This document shows positions 1 to 7,692 of a DNA stretch of 15,691 bases, piece after piece. Positions within the stretch are counted from its first letter, which is position 1. The number at the start of each line of letters is the position of its first letter. The notes under the pieces are model-generated. The model was not told the origin of the DNA, ran no database searches, and worked only from the letters and a program-made list of their open reading frames with translations. The stretch covers positions 1 through 15,691 of the forward strand of contig CAZINM010000023.1 in NCBI GenBank assembly GCA_964540605.1, written 5' to 3'. A program made the translations under genes and the position numbers. Origin of the DNA: CAZINM01 sp964540605 (GTDB lineage Bacteria > Patescibacteriota > Dojkabacteria > SC72 > JAHDCA01).

Positions 1-851
1 TAAATAAAGGTGTGTTAGATAGTTCTCAAAGGTTTTTAATAATTGTTCCTACCAGAGAATTAGCAATGCAGATACAAGATGAGTTTATGCAACTTGCACG
101 AAATACTGGTTTAAGATCAGTTCTAGTAATTGGTGGAAATAGAATGGGAGCTCAAATAGGAATTTTAAGGAGAGATCCTGAGTTCATAATTGCAACTCCA
201 GGTAGGTTAAAAGATCTTGTTGAAAGAAAAGTTATCAATCTTCTAAATATCAATAATGTCGTATTAGATGAGGTAGATAGAATGCTTGATATGGGATTCA
301 TTCAAGATATTAGATTCATTACTTCAAAATTAAACAACCAGAGACAATCGATGTTCTTTTCTGCCACAATGAACAAAAAATGCGAGGATATTGCCGACAC
401 ACTCTTAAAAAGAGCAGTTAAGATCGAGGTTGAAGAACAAGCTAAAGGTAAAAATGTTGATCAAGACATAATAAGACTTAAAGATGGCGAAATGAAATTC
501 GATGTTCTGTGTAATTATATTAATAAAGAAGATTTTAAGAAGGTTTTAATATTTACTAGAACAAAAAGAGGCGCAGATAATCTTTCTCACAAGCTGCTCG
601 ACAAAGGTGTAAAGGTAAATGCTCTCCATGGCGATAAAAGGCAAGCCCAAAGAACAAAAATAATTGAAGCTTTTAAAAAGGATCATCTTAATATATTGAT
701 AGCTACAGATGTCGCATCAAGAGGCTTGGATATTAATAACATTACACATGTTATTAATTACGACATACCAGAAAATTATGATGATTATATCCATCGCATT
801 GGAAGAACTGGTAGAGCAGGTAAAAAAGGTTATGCTTTAACATTCATTTGA
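1..851 (+). CDS. DEAD-box ATP-dependent RNA helicase, 5'-truncated by the window
   Basis: An ATP-dependent RNA helicase that would unwind RNA duplexes in the cytoplasm, for example in ribosome assembly or mRNA decay. The frame is open from base 3, so a GTG at 12 is internal rather than the true start; the Q motif and Walker A lie outside the window. Visible motifs in order are Ia (PTRELAMQ), Ib (TPGRL), II (VLDEVDRMLDMGF), III (SATM), IV (LIFTRT), V (ATDVASRGLDI) and VI (HRIGRTGRAG). Motif II reads DEVD instead of DEAD, a rare variant. The frame stops with TGA at 849-851, right after GYALTFI, only a few residues past motif VI; most relatives have a further 30-150 residues, often basic. The core is complete through motif VI, so it could still be functional, but a C-terminal frameshift is possible. 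Family assignment is secure; the subfamily (RhlE/CshA-like) is a guess. Confidence 0.93.
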   Translation, partial: NKGVLDSSQRFLIIVPTRELAMQIQDEFMQLARNTGLRSVLVIGGNRMGAQIGILRRDPEFIIATPGRLKDLVERKVINLLNINNVVLDEVDRMLDMGFIQDIRFITSKLNNQRQSMFFSATMNKKCEDIADTLLKRAVKIEVEEQAKGKNVDQDIIRLKDGEMKFDVLCNYINKEDFKKVLIFTRTKRGADNLSHKLLDKGVKVNALHGDKRQAQRTKIIEAFKKDHLNILIATDVASRGLDINNITHVINYDIPENYDDYIHRIGRTGRAGKKGYALTFI

Positions 852-1081
852 GCTTGTTTCTGTGTGAAATTTCATCTGCATAAGAATATCCTGATAGACT
901 AAAACAAGATATTGATTTATTGCCGAATATAAATGAAGTTTTCGAGCATCAGTAAGTTTTGCTTCTGAATTAAAAAATACAAAGGTAAATGACAATAGGC
1001 AGAAGTAGTTTAATTAAGAAAGTTAGATCAAAATCACGCTCTCATATAACTTGGCCGAGCTTCATCTCTAGGCTTTGTAGG
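852..1081. other. Intergenic region with possible remnant helicase tail
   Basis: The 230 bases between the helicase stop and the 3' end of the convergent hydrolase hold no convincing gene. In the +1-shifted plus frame (codons from 884 to the stop at 953-955) there are 23 open codons reading EYPDRLKQDIDLL and onward, which could be the decayed end of the helicase, although stops occur in every frame between 851 and 884. No T-tailed GC hairpin typical of an intrinsic terminator was found. Confidence 0.3.
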
Positions 1082-1885
1082 TTACCTCTCGATACCAACT
1101 TCAGAACGGAGAATTACACCATTTAACAGACCTGGTTTTTCAAGATTAACAAAGTGTCCGACACCTTCTACCACATCTAAATTAGCACCTGGAATTTTTT
1201 CTACAAGGATACGAGTTTGTTCAAGACTATCAACAGAATCTTCAAGTCCAACAATTATATTAGTCGCGCATTTAATCTCACTAAGTTGCTCTATTGTTGG
1301 TGTATTAGGGTATTTCCGCTCATCTCCTCCGAGCATATAACCACGATATTCACCAATAATTGATGCTAATTCTTTATATACTTCTGGCATTGTTGTCTGT
1401 AACTCACCTAACTCGCCATATTTTAACAACTCATTTTTAAATTCTTCCAACTTACCTTCTCTAACCATTTGTGACCATTTATCAAAAGGTGCAGGATCTT
1501 TTGCTTTATAACCATTTATACCAGATGCAACCAAAGTAAGTTCTCTTACCAAATTTGGATTCTCAACTGTAAAAGAAGTTGCAATCTCTCCTCCAAAAGA
1601 CATACCAACTAAATGACATTCACTAAGATTTAAATGTTTGATCAATGCTAACAGATCTTCTTCATGTGAATAGGTTGTTGTCGGATCTGATGAATCACCA
1701 AATCCTCGCATATCATAAGCAATAACTCTTCTCCCAGCCTTTATAAGTGCCTCAATTTGAGCCTTCCATATTTTTCGATTTAGTGGGAATCCATGAATCA
1801 TAATTATTGGCGTGCCATTTCCAGGATGATCTTCATAAACTAACTTACCCCCATCTTGTAAAGCTAAATTATTGGTGTTAGTCAT
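1082..1885 (-). CDS. alpha/beta-fold hydrolase
   Basis: A 267-residue soluble alpha/beta hydrolase, the usual length for the family. The oxyanion-hole strand motif is HGFPLN (31-36), the nucleophile elbow is GMSFGG with Ser96, the likely acid is Asp216 in GLEDSVDS, and the catalytic His is His244 in GVGHFVNLEKP. YDMRGFGDS (58-65) is the typical strand-4 loop. The triad is therefore complete and the enzyme should hydrolyse an ester, lactone or similar bond; substrate cannot be read from sequence. It resembles the large group annotated as 3-oxoadipate enol-lactonase-like or arylesterase-like, but no aromatic degradation genes are nearby. It starts with ATG at 1885 without a clear Shine-Dalgarno sequence and is divergent from the 2038 operon. 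No signal peptide. Confidence 0.92.
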   Translation of the reverse strand: MTNTNNLALQDGGKLVYEDHPGNGTPIIMIHGFPLNRKIWKAQIEALIKAGRRVIAYDMRGFGDSSDPTTTYSHEEDLLALIKHLNLSECHLVGMSFGGEIATSFTVENPNLVRELTLVASGINGYKAKDPAPFDKWSQMVREGKLEEFKNELLKYGELGELQTTMPEVYKELASIIGEYRGYMLGGDERKYPNTPTIEQLSEIKCATNIIVGLEDSVDSLEQTRILVEKIPGANLDVVEGVGHFVNLEKPGLLNGVILRSEVGIER

Positions 1886-1958
1886 TACTTGATTATTATT
1901 TTAAGTTATTTAAATCATAAAATGTAAGAATATCTTCAATAATCTATTAATTACCTAC

Positions 1959-1981
1959 ATATATTTACTGAGTAAATATAT
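1959..1981. promoter_or_regulatory. 23-bp perfect palindrome, candidate operator
   Basis: Arms ATATATTTACT (1959-1969) and AGTAAATATAT (1971-1981) are exact inverted complements around a single central G. The element lies in the 152-bp spacer between divergent genes (hydrolase start 1885, small-protein operon start 2038), where a dimeric repressor could control both. The sequence is AT-rich, but an 11-bp uninterrupted arm pair is well above what casual AT richness gives. No regulator gene is adjacent. Confidence 0.45.
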
Positions 1982-2037
1982 AAGATATATAAAAACATAA
2001 TATCACCTATCCTTATTGAGTAACATTGAATTGAATT

Positions 2038-2280
2038 TTGTTGAGATGTAAGATCGAATATCAAGAAATAGACCTTTTTTATTTAAATTTCTACCCACCT
2101 CAAACCATGCCAAATAAACTCAATAAATATTATTACATAGATCTCAGATTAACAGATATGAAAATAATGAAATGGGGAGAATCTAATACAGCAACTCTAA
2201 CAGGAGATACACCTGATCCTGATGTCCACAGGATCTTTTTAACAGAAGGACAGTATAATAAATTTATCAAGAAAATATAA
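2038..2280 (+). CDS. Small conserved hypothetical protein (80 aa)
   Basis: An 80-residue protein of unknown function. The central and C-terminal part (KYYYIDLRLTDMKIMKW, then GDTPDPDVHRIFLTEGQYNKF) has the look of a conserved compact beta-rich domain with invariant-looking Gly, Asp and Pro residues, and I have a general impression of similar bacterial hypotheticals without a named family. The frame is open from a stop at 2032-2034. Only TTG codons (2038 or 2041) could start the full product; the first in-frame ATG is at 2107 and would remove 23 residues. The stop TAA is followed immediately by the ATG of the next gene, so the two are almost certainly co-transcribed and translationally coupled. 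No membrane segment or signal peptide. Confidence 0.6.
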   Translation: MLRCKIEYQEIDLFYLNFYPPQTMPNKLNKYYYIDLRLTDMKIMKWGESNTATLTGDTPDPDVHRIFLTEGQYNKFIKKI

Positions 2281-2775
2281 ATGGAAGATGATCATAAAGA
2301 AGAGATTTGTTGTCCTAAATTCAATATTGAAAGATGGGATAAGAAAAACCATCACTGGGAAAACAAGAAATTCATTAAAGATAATATTCCGGAATTCTTC
2401 CATATTCCCCTTCCCTCTATGATAAGCAAGAAAATTACTAGAATGTCGGCATCAATAGAAAAAATCGGTGCAGAAGCTCCCAATAAAGAGGATACCTTAA
2501 TTCTATTCAGAGATCCCTCGCCATTTAAAGGAGAGATATATATTTCTGTTGAGAAAGATGTGCCGAATGAGAATAATATTCAGATTTCAGGAGATTTTAT
2601 TAGCCGAGTTTTTGATGGCGGTTATAACGATATTCCAAAATTCGTAAAAATTATAGATAAAGAGTTGGTCAAATCAGGTAAAAAGGCCATAGATCAATAT
2701 ATTCATTACGCCTACTGTCCAGGATGTGCAAAGAAGTATGGGCATAATTATATGATCATATTTGCTAGGGTGTAA
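2281..2775 (+). CDS. Conserved cysteine-pair protein of unknown function (CCP...CPGCAKKYG type)
   Basis: A 164-residue protein belonging to a widespread bacterial family I recognise by pattern: an N-terminal CCPKFNIERWDKK (10-22), a central FIKD/FFHIPLPSMI block, LYxAV-type strand (here IYISVEKDVP), SGDFISRVFDGGY, and a C-terminal CPGCAKKYGHNYMIIFARV. Members are often loosely annotated 'hydrolase' with no experimental support known to me. The N-terminal Cys-Cys pair plus the C-terminal CxxC could bind a metal or form a redox centre; this is inference. The overall fold may be SRPBCC- or GyrI-like, again unproven. Its ATG directly abuts the TAA of the preceding gene with zero spacer, so it is the second cistron of that operon. 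No signal peptide; likely cytoplasmic. Confidence 0.82.
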   Translation: MEDDHKEEICCPKFNIERWDKKNHHWENKKFIKDNIPEFFHIPLPSMISKKITRMSASIEKIGAEAPNKEDTLILFRDPSPFKGEIYISVEKDVPNENNIQISGDFISRVFDGGYNDIPKFVKIIDKELVKSGKKAIDQYIHYAYCPGCAKKYGHNYMIIFARV

Positions 2776-3072
2776 ACAGAATTTTTACGAGTTTATAAAA
2801 ATCATTTTTTTAGATAATTAACAAGATTCCATACGATCTTTTAGTCGTAACTGCTCCTCAATAATTCCCAAGAATAGAATAACTATTTTATATATAAAAA
2901 TTTTCTCAAAATGTCGCAGTCGCATGATTTTCGTTTAATTGATAAATAATATTTATGTTAGATTATTTAAAACTAAATCATTTTTACTCTTAGCTACATC
3001 AAATTTTTGATGTTGAATATGCAAACATTTACTTGTACAATCCAATGTTTTTATAAATTACTATTCTTATAA
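2776..3072. other. 297-bp gap containing a duplicated segment; possible gene remnant
   Basis: No credible full gene. The region carries one copy of a 32-bp sequence that also lies inside the FkbM methyltransferase gene (see repeat entries). Read on the minus strand in the methyltransferase frame, the repeat gives ENHATATF then a TGA stop where the gene has a serine codon, followed by ENF against EKF, so the gap may hold a degraded paralogue. Further upstream on the minus strand (near 3000-2960) another frame reads DVAKSKNDLVLNN, weakly like GVASYEREMELNI of the intact gene. On the plus strand the repeat starts a 12-codon ORF, MSQSHDFRLIDK, with no other support. Confidence 0.35.
2901..2932 (+). 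repeat. 32-bp repeat, intergenic copy
   Basis: Bases 2901-2932 match 4951-4982 at 31 of 32 positions; the only difference is C at 2907 against G at 4957. The core ATGTCGCAGTCGCATGATTT is clearly more GC-rich than the surrounding AT-rich spacer. Flanks on either side do not align at the DNA level. Confidence 0.85.
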
Positions 3073-3879
3073 ATGGACACCGCAATTGAAAAGATCGCTG
3101 AAAATAATTATAAAATTCTGAAAAAATACAATATTGATACTTACATAAACTCTCAAAATTTATATGAATCAAATGAGGGTGGTGATCTATACATGCAAAA
3201 CTATCTAAATTCAGATCAATTCGAACTTTTCAAAAATTCATCAAGCCTAAAAGATAATTTTGATATTCTTAAAGAAAGACAGCTTGTAAACGAGATCCTA
3301 AAAAACGATGTCTGTTTAATCACTATAAGGCCTGAAATGACACATTACTGTAATAGAATTGTCGACTTTTTTATTAAAAGAAACTTAATCCCAATATATT
3401 CTCTTAAGCACAAACTTAATAGATATCAATATTGGGATATTTATCATAGAGCAATAACGAATCCAGATGCACGAAATACTATGGCTACAAGAACTCTTGT
3501 ATATACAAGTTCGGATGTTATAACAATAGTTTTTAAAAATTTCAAAAAAAATTATGAAAGATCTTGTGTTGAGTTTGTTTACAATGAATTAAAAGGAACT
3601 TCTGGTGAGTATGTAAAGAACACACTGCGTGGAGATCTAATAAGAAAAGAAGCTCAAAGGATGAAATTGAATAATATTAACATGGATAAAATTACTGCTC
3701 TTGCAATAGACCCATTCGCAACATATAGAAACATGCTCAAAAGTCAAAAAGGTCTTTCTAATAAACTTCTTATGTATACAGCAGTATCTGTACACATACC
3801 AAATAAAGATGAGTTGGGAAGAGATCTCTCTGTTTTATTAAATTCGGAGCAATTAACTTCAATTATTAACAAATTATAA
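3073..3879 (+). CDS. NDK-like (nucleoside diphosphate kinase fold) protein, catalytic residues degenerate
   Basis: A 268-residue protein whose middle looks like a nucleoside diphosphate kinase domain. VCLITIRPEMTHYCNRIVDFF (80-100) fits the first NDK strand and helix (classically xIKPDA), NRYQYWDIYH (116-125) fits the 'aexfYxeH' helix, TRTLVYTSSDVITIVFKN (139-156) fits 'mxSGPvvamvleG', and GTSGEYVKNTLRGDLI (175-190) fits 'GTIRGDF'. The phosphate-binding Lys is Arg86 and the segment aligned to the catalytic NxxHGSDS reads ALAIDPFA (209-216), without histidine, so classical phosphotransfer is unlikely. A roughly 75-residue N-terminal helical extension precedes the domain. One base separates its stop from the downstream P-loop kinase, implying coupled expression and a joint role in nucleotide or phosphometabolite handling. 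The fold call is by pattern only. Confidence 0.65.
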   Translation: MDTAIEKIAENNYKILKKYNIDTYINSQNLYESNEGGDLYMQNYLNSDQFELFKNSSSLKDNFDILKERQLVNEILKNDVCLITIRPEMTHYCNRIVDFFIKRNLIPIYSLKHKLNRYQYWDIYHRAITNPDARNTMATRTLVYTSSDVITIVFKNFKKNYERSCVEFVYNELKGTSGEYVKNTLRGDLIRKEAQRMKLNNINMDKITALAIDPFATYRNMLKSQKGLSNKLLMYTAVSVHIPNKDELGRDLSVLLNSEQLTSIINKL

Positions 3880-3880
3880 A

Positions 3881-4555
3881 ATGAGTAAAACTACAGAATT
3901 ATTCAATGACTTGTGGTTGCAAAAAAAAATTACAAAACCAATAGCAGTTTTATATGGAGGATACGCTGGGACTGGGAAATCTACAACGAGTAAAAATATT
4001 ACTGAACTTATCAACTATACTACCTATATTCCGACAGGAATTATTAGATCTTTAATAGTCGATTATTTATCGAAAAGAGATTTAGCTTTGATAACTACAC
4101 ATACATATCAGTTACACACTGTAGGTAAATATCTTGATCCGAATATTGAAGCTAACAAAGCATTAATAAGTGATCGTTTTATAGAACAAATTAGAGTTGT
4201 ATCTAAAGCTATAAATAATATAATTAGTTTTGCAGCGAGCGAGAAACAGCACTTAATAATTGATGGGAATCATATTTTTCCAGGATTTATTGATATGAAT
4301 CCAGATATCCATATAATTGAGTTCTACAACATGGTGGGAGATCCACAACAACACTACAAAATGCTTTGTGGTCCGACTCATAACAGAACCCTAAATAATG
4401 ATGAGTTCCAAACTGCTAGAATACTACATGACTATACTGTAAAAGAATGTATTAAAAATCAAAAAAACATTTTTGACTACAAAAAATCATTCCATTCAGT
4501 ACACAAGATACTTGATGAGAAACTTCAACAAATTATCCGAGAATCTACTAAATAA
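3881..4555 (+). CDS. P-loop kinase, 2-phosphoglycerate kinase-like / AAA_33
   Basis: A 224-residue ATP-dependent small-molecule kinase. The Walker A motif is GGYAGTGKST (26-35). The following PTGIIRSLIVDYLSK (51-65) and THTYQLHTVGKYL resemble the substrate-binding 'sTDxIRevmR ... LHxSSyeA' region of 2-phosphoglycerate kinases, and LIIDGNHIFPGFID (125-138) corresponds to their 'iiEGvHlvPg' motif. Archaeal 2PGK makes 2,3-diphosphoglycerate for the cyclic-DPG pathway, but relatives in bacteria and plants phosphorylate other or unknown substrates, so the substrate here is open. The N-terminal ATP-cone seen in archaeal 2PGK is absent. It is the second gene of an operon with an NDK-like protein (one-base spacer) and ends 7 bp from the convergent FkbM gene, leaving no room for a conventional terminator. 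No membrane segment. Confidence 0.8.
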   Translation: MSKTTELFNDLWLQKKITKPIAVLYGGYAGTGKSTTSKNITELINYTTYIPTGIIRSLIVDYLSKRDLALITTHTYQLHTVGKYLDPNIEANKALISDRFIEQIRVVSKAINNIISFAASEKQHLIIDGNHIFPGFIDMNPDIHIIEFYNMVGDPQQHYKMLCGPTHNRTLNNDEFQTARILHDYTVKECIKNQKNIFDYKKSFHSVHKILDEKLQQIIRESTK

Positions 4556-4562
4556 GCATAAC

Positions 4563-5306
4563 TCAAACAAACCTAACATATAGATCCCCTGCAAATTTTC
4601 TCTTCGATCTTTTTATTAGATCGAAAACATACTCCCGATCTGGACTCCACTCCTTTAACTCGAATTTGAAAGGACTATCGAAATATGTAAAATTGAATTG
4701 AAGATCTCCTAAACTATTTAAGTGATCTACCACTCCGACCATGATCTCGGGCATTGATCTGCTATATTCAAAAGATATTAATGGGATCTGCTGAGATAAA
4801 CCTTTTATGACCTCCAACTCGAAACCTTCAACATCTATTTTGCAATACTTTGGCACACCAAATTGTACAATTAACTTATCAAGTGTAGTCATTTGGACAA
4901 CAACCTTTTTATCCCATTTTCTATTATTAAATGGGCCTTCTTTTATGAATTTTTCTGAAAATGTCGCAGTCGCATGATTTTCCAGATCAATATTCAACTC
5001 CATTTCACGCTCATATGAAGCAACTCCTTTGTCGACAATCTTAATTTTTGGATCACTTGCAAATTCACTTTCCAGCTTTTTAACACAATAAGGTTGTGGT
5101 TCTAAACAGATCACATTAGCACCGAGTTCGTAAAATATCTTAGTATAATGACCAATATTAGCCCCGATATCAAATACTAGATCACCAGATCGAACAATTT
5201 GTGAATAAAACTTCTTCATGCTTCTACGAAGCATCACATCATACAAATTACGGAAATCTTCTCTTATCGAAAAAGGTAACACTTGGTAGGCCTTATCAAA
5301 TGTCAT
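4563..5306 (-). CDS. FkbM family SAM-dependent methyltransferase
   Basis: A 247-residue class I methyltransferase of the FkbM type, which typically O-methylates sugars or polyketides and is common in surface-polysaccharide clusters. SAM-binding motif I is VFDIGANIGHYTK (44-56), the acidic residue closing strand 2 is Glu69 in CLEPQP, and the FkbM signature FGVPKYCKIDVEGFE lies at about 154-168. Residues ENHATATFSEK (109-119) match the conserved 'NxGxaT' region and are encoded by one copy of the 32-bp repeat. It begins with ATG at 5306, 76 bp after the histidine kinase stop, so it may be read from its own promoter or as the third gene of that operon. Its acceptor is unknown. No signal peptide; cytoplasmic. 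Confidence 0.9.
   Translation of the reverse strand: MTFDKAYQVLPFSIREDFRNLYDVMLRRSMKKFYSQIVRSGDLVFDIGANIGHYTKIFYELGANVICLEPQPYCVKKLESEFASDPKIKIVDKGVASYEREMELNIDLENHATATFSEKFIKEGPFNNRKWDKKVVVQMTTLDKLIVQFGVPKYCKIDVEGFELEVIKGLSQQIPLISFEYSRSMPEIMVGVVDHLNSLGDLQFNFTYFDSPFKFELKEWSPDREYVFDLIKRSKRKFAGDLYVRFV
4951..4982 (+). repeat. 32-bp repeat, copy inside the FkbM gene
   Basis: This is the in-gene copy of the segment at 2901-2932 (31/32 identity). On the coding minus strand it encodes the ENHATATFSEK stretch of the methyltransferase. The two copies have the same orientation on the chromosome, so an RNA transcribed rightward from the intergenic copy would be complementary to the methyltransferase mRNA over 31 of 32 bases. 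Confidence 0.85.
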
Positions 5307-5382
5307 AGATCTATGTAATTATTTAAACTGATACAGAACAAATATACTAATCATAAAAAGCAAATTCAAGCGATCATTTATC

Positions 5383-7680
5383 TTATTTTTTAAGTCCTAA
5401 TCTTTCAAACATGTTTCGTTTAGAAGTTTTATCTTTATCATTACTTATTTGGTTCAGAAATCTAGGCAGAGAGAATGTGAAAATTGTACCTCTATCAACC
5501 TCGCTCTGAACGGATATCTTCCCTCCCATCTTCTTGATCAGGTTGAATGTAACATATAAACCTAGACCTGTTCCTCCAGGTCTGATCACATCTACTTCAT
5601 CACTTTGTTCAGACTCAACATAATTATTTAATCGATAAAACTTTTGACCCAATTTTGGAATATCTTTCTCTGGAATTCCTTTTCCTGTATCTCTTATTGA
5701 AACAGAAACAAAGTCTTCATCAAATTTAGTAGTGACCTCTACTTCACCCTCATCTGTATACTTAATTGCGTTACTTATAAGGTTGTTTAAAACCTCAATC
5801 GTTCTAGCTTTGTCTGCAAAAATTGAAGGCGTATCAATTTCTGAGCTATTTACCAGTTGTAATCCCTTTTCATTAGCATCATTCTCATTTCCATGTAGAG
5901 CCAGATCAATTTCATGCTTAATATCTATTGCTTCAGGATTAAGTTCGATCTTATCACCTTCTAATTTAGCACTACTTAAAAGTGTGTTGATCAAAATAAT
6001 TTCATTCTGAATAGAATCTTGTATTCGTTTTACATATTTAATGTATTCATCTGGGTTCGATCTAATATCAGGAAGGAACTTATCTAGATAAGCTGCGTTC
6101 AATTTAACAATTGTAGCAGGAGTTCTTAATTCATGACCCATTATGTCTATCATATCGCTTTCTTTTCTTCTTGCTTCTTCTAATTCCTCAATCTTTTGTT
6201 GGAGTTCTTTAGTTTGTTCATAAACTTTCTGTTGTAAAGTTTGATTAAATGTTTGCAACTCTTCATAAAGAATTGCTCTTTCTATAGCTATATTTGCATT
6301 TCGTGTGATGCTCTCTAAGAATGTAATATCTGTTTGTGAATATAGAGAATTATCTTTTTTATTTCCTAAGATAATTGAACCTTGATATGAGGATTTGAGT
6401 TCAAATGGAATAATGACCTCAACTTTATAATCTTTCATGAAGTCTAGGATCTCTTTCTTTCTGGAATCGATTATCTCTTTACCAGATGAGAAATAAATAT
6501 CGATCTCTGAAAATATCAGTATTGGGTTACTATTTAAGTTCTCCCAGTTATTGATAAATCTTGTAGTAGTTTCAGATGTCAATGAAGGAAAATCAACCTT
6601 CTCCTGATATACAACCTGTTTACTTCTACTATCGAAAAGAATGATCGAAACTTTATCAGGATTTAATGTCTCTTCAATAAGATCTTTGCTATTTTTTAAG
6701 ATATTTGTAATATTTAATTCCTGAGAATTGGAAGATGCATATTTTTGGATCTGTTCAATTGGATCATACCGACTATAAATGAACTTTTTTTGAACAAGAA
6801 GTGAAGTTTTCTCATTGATCCAATTTAAAATGAATGAAAGGGTTAATGAGATAACTATTAAGATAAATACGAAATCACCTCCCTCAAAATTGTGATCACT
6901 CTCATTCCATCTTGTATAAATAAGAAATATGAGGAATAGATATCCAGATTTCAACAAAGCCTCAACAACTTTTCCAAGCACTAACCTTACATCCAAAAAA
7001 CGGGTGTTGTATATTGAATAGGCGATAATGATCGCCCATAAGATATTACCAAGAGTACTATATTGATAATACCTTGTATTAGAGAAGAATATCGGTAGGA
7101 TAAAATCTAAGTATACAAGTGGAGCGATCATTAATAACCCCCCTATCCAGTAGAATTGAGTCTGCTTCTTCTTTAAACTGTCCAATTTTCTACCTTTTTG
7201 AATATGAATGCCGAAAAGGAAGAATAATGAAAATAGGATAGGAATAAAATAATAAATATAATCTCTTCCCATTTGGGCGATCACCGTATTTATACTTTTA
7301 TCATAATAAGTGCTGATAACGATCGAATCACTTACAAACAAAAGATAGAAGCCGAATAGAAATAGTGGAGCTAAAATAGCAGTAAGTAGTAATGAAAATC
7401 TTTTGCTTACACCTTCGTGAAATTTCAAGGCAAAATTGATCTGACCAAATGTCATTAGATAGGCAATAAAATACACTATCTTTAGCCATGCACTGCTATC
7501 CATCACAAAAGGATTATTATAAAAAAACAGTGAAAAAGACCACAAACCCATTGTTAATGTACAAAGAAAATATGCTCTATTTACAGCTTTATTCGGATTA
7601 CTAGAAAGAACTAAAGATCCAACAAAGATATCTACAATTCCTATCAATATATTAATGTATCCAATTATTTCTGTGGGCAT
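5383..7680 (-). CDS. Multi-pass membrane sensor histidine kinase (membrane-GAF-HisKA-HATPase)
   Basis: A 765-residue integral membrane sensor kinase. Residues 1-220 hold about seven hydrophobic helices resembling the 'His kinase N-terminal 7TM' sensor module, and two more helices follow (about 233-290). A GAF-like domain spans about 310-470, a Gln/Glu-rich coiled coil 472-510, then HisKA with the phospho-acceptor His516 in MGHELRTPA. The ATPase domain has the N box NLISNAIKY (Asn637), G1 DTGKGIP (664-670), F box KFYRL (680-684) and G2 GGTGLGLY (702-709). All catalytic motifs are intact. There is no receiver domain and no response regulator in the window, so its partner is encoded elsewhere. 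It starts with ATG at 7680, 12 bp after the upstream methyltransferase stop, and has no Shine-Dalgarno sequence, so co-transcription is very likely. The ligand is unknown. Confidence 0.95.
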   Translation of the reverse strand: MPTEIIGYINILIGIVDIFVGSLVLSSNPNKAVNRAYFLCTLTMGLWSFSLFFYNNPFVMDSSAWLKIVYFIAYLMTFGQINFALKFHEGVSKRFSLLLTAILAPLFLFGFYLLFVSDSIVISTYYDKSINTVIAQMGRDYIYYFIPILFSLFFLFGIHIQKGRKLDSLKKKQTQFYWIGGLLMIAPLVYLDFILPIFFSNTRYYQYSTLGNILWAIIIAYSIYNTRFLDVRLVLGKVVEALLKSGYLFLIFLIYTRWNESDHNFEGGDFVFILIVISLTLSFILNWINEKTSLLVQKKFIYSRYDPIEQIQKYASSNSQELNITNILKNSKDLIEETLNPDKVSIILFDSRSKQVVYQEKVDFPSLTSETTTRFINNWENLNSNPILIFSEIDIYFSSGKEIIDSRKKEILDFMKDYKVEVIIPFELKSSYQGSIILGNKKDNSLYSQTDITFLESITRNANIAIERAILYEELQTFNQTLQQKVYEQTKELQQKIEELEEARRKESDMIDIMGHELRTPATIVKLNAAYLDKFLPDIRSNPDEYIKYVKRIQDSIQNEIILINTLLSSAKLEGDKIELNPEAIDIKHEIDLALHGNENDANEKGLQLVNSSEIDTPSIFADKARTIEVLNNLISNAIKYTDEGEVEVTTKFDEDFVSVSIRDTGKGIPEKDIPKLGQKFYRLNNYVESEQSDEVDVIRPGGTGLGLYVTFNLIKKMGGKISVQSEVDRGTIFTFSLPRFLNQISNDKDKTSKRNMFERLGLKK

Positions 7681-7692
7681 TCTTAATTATCA

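Noticed and set aside
849..851. TGA at the helicase end as recoded glycine (code 25, as in Gracilibacteria/SR1)
   Set aside because: Readthrough soon meets another stop (TAA at 897-899), and TGA is also a sensible natural stop at the ends of the 14075 and 9907 genes.
2776..2815. Possible terminator after the 2281 gene (AT-only stem followed by a T run)
   Set aside because: The stem is made only of A-T pairs (TTTTTA with TAAAAA) and cannot be told from background AT richness.
2911..2949. 12-codon peptide MSQSHDFRLIDK within the intergenic repeat
   Set aside because: Too short, no ribosome binding site, and the sequence is explained by the repeat shared with the methyltransferase gene.
2741..3000. 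Minus-strand frame of about 45 codons through the repeat ending ...EEQLRLKDRMESC
   Set aside because: No ATG start, no neighbour support, and its composition fits chance in AT-rich DNA.
5732..6010. 92-codon plus-strand frame inside the histidine kinase gene
   Set aside because: Overlaps the conserved HisKA/HATPase coding region; Ser/Leu-rich product typical of antisense translation.
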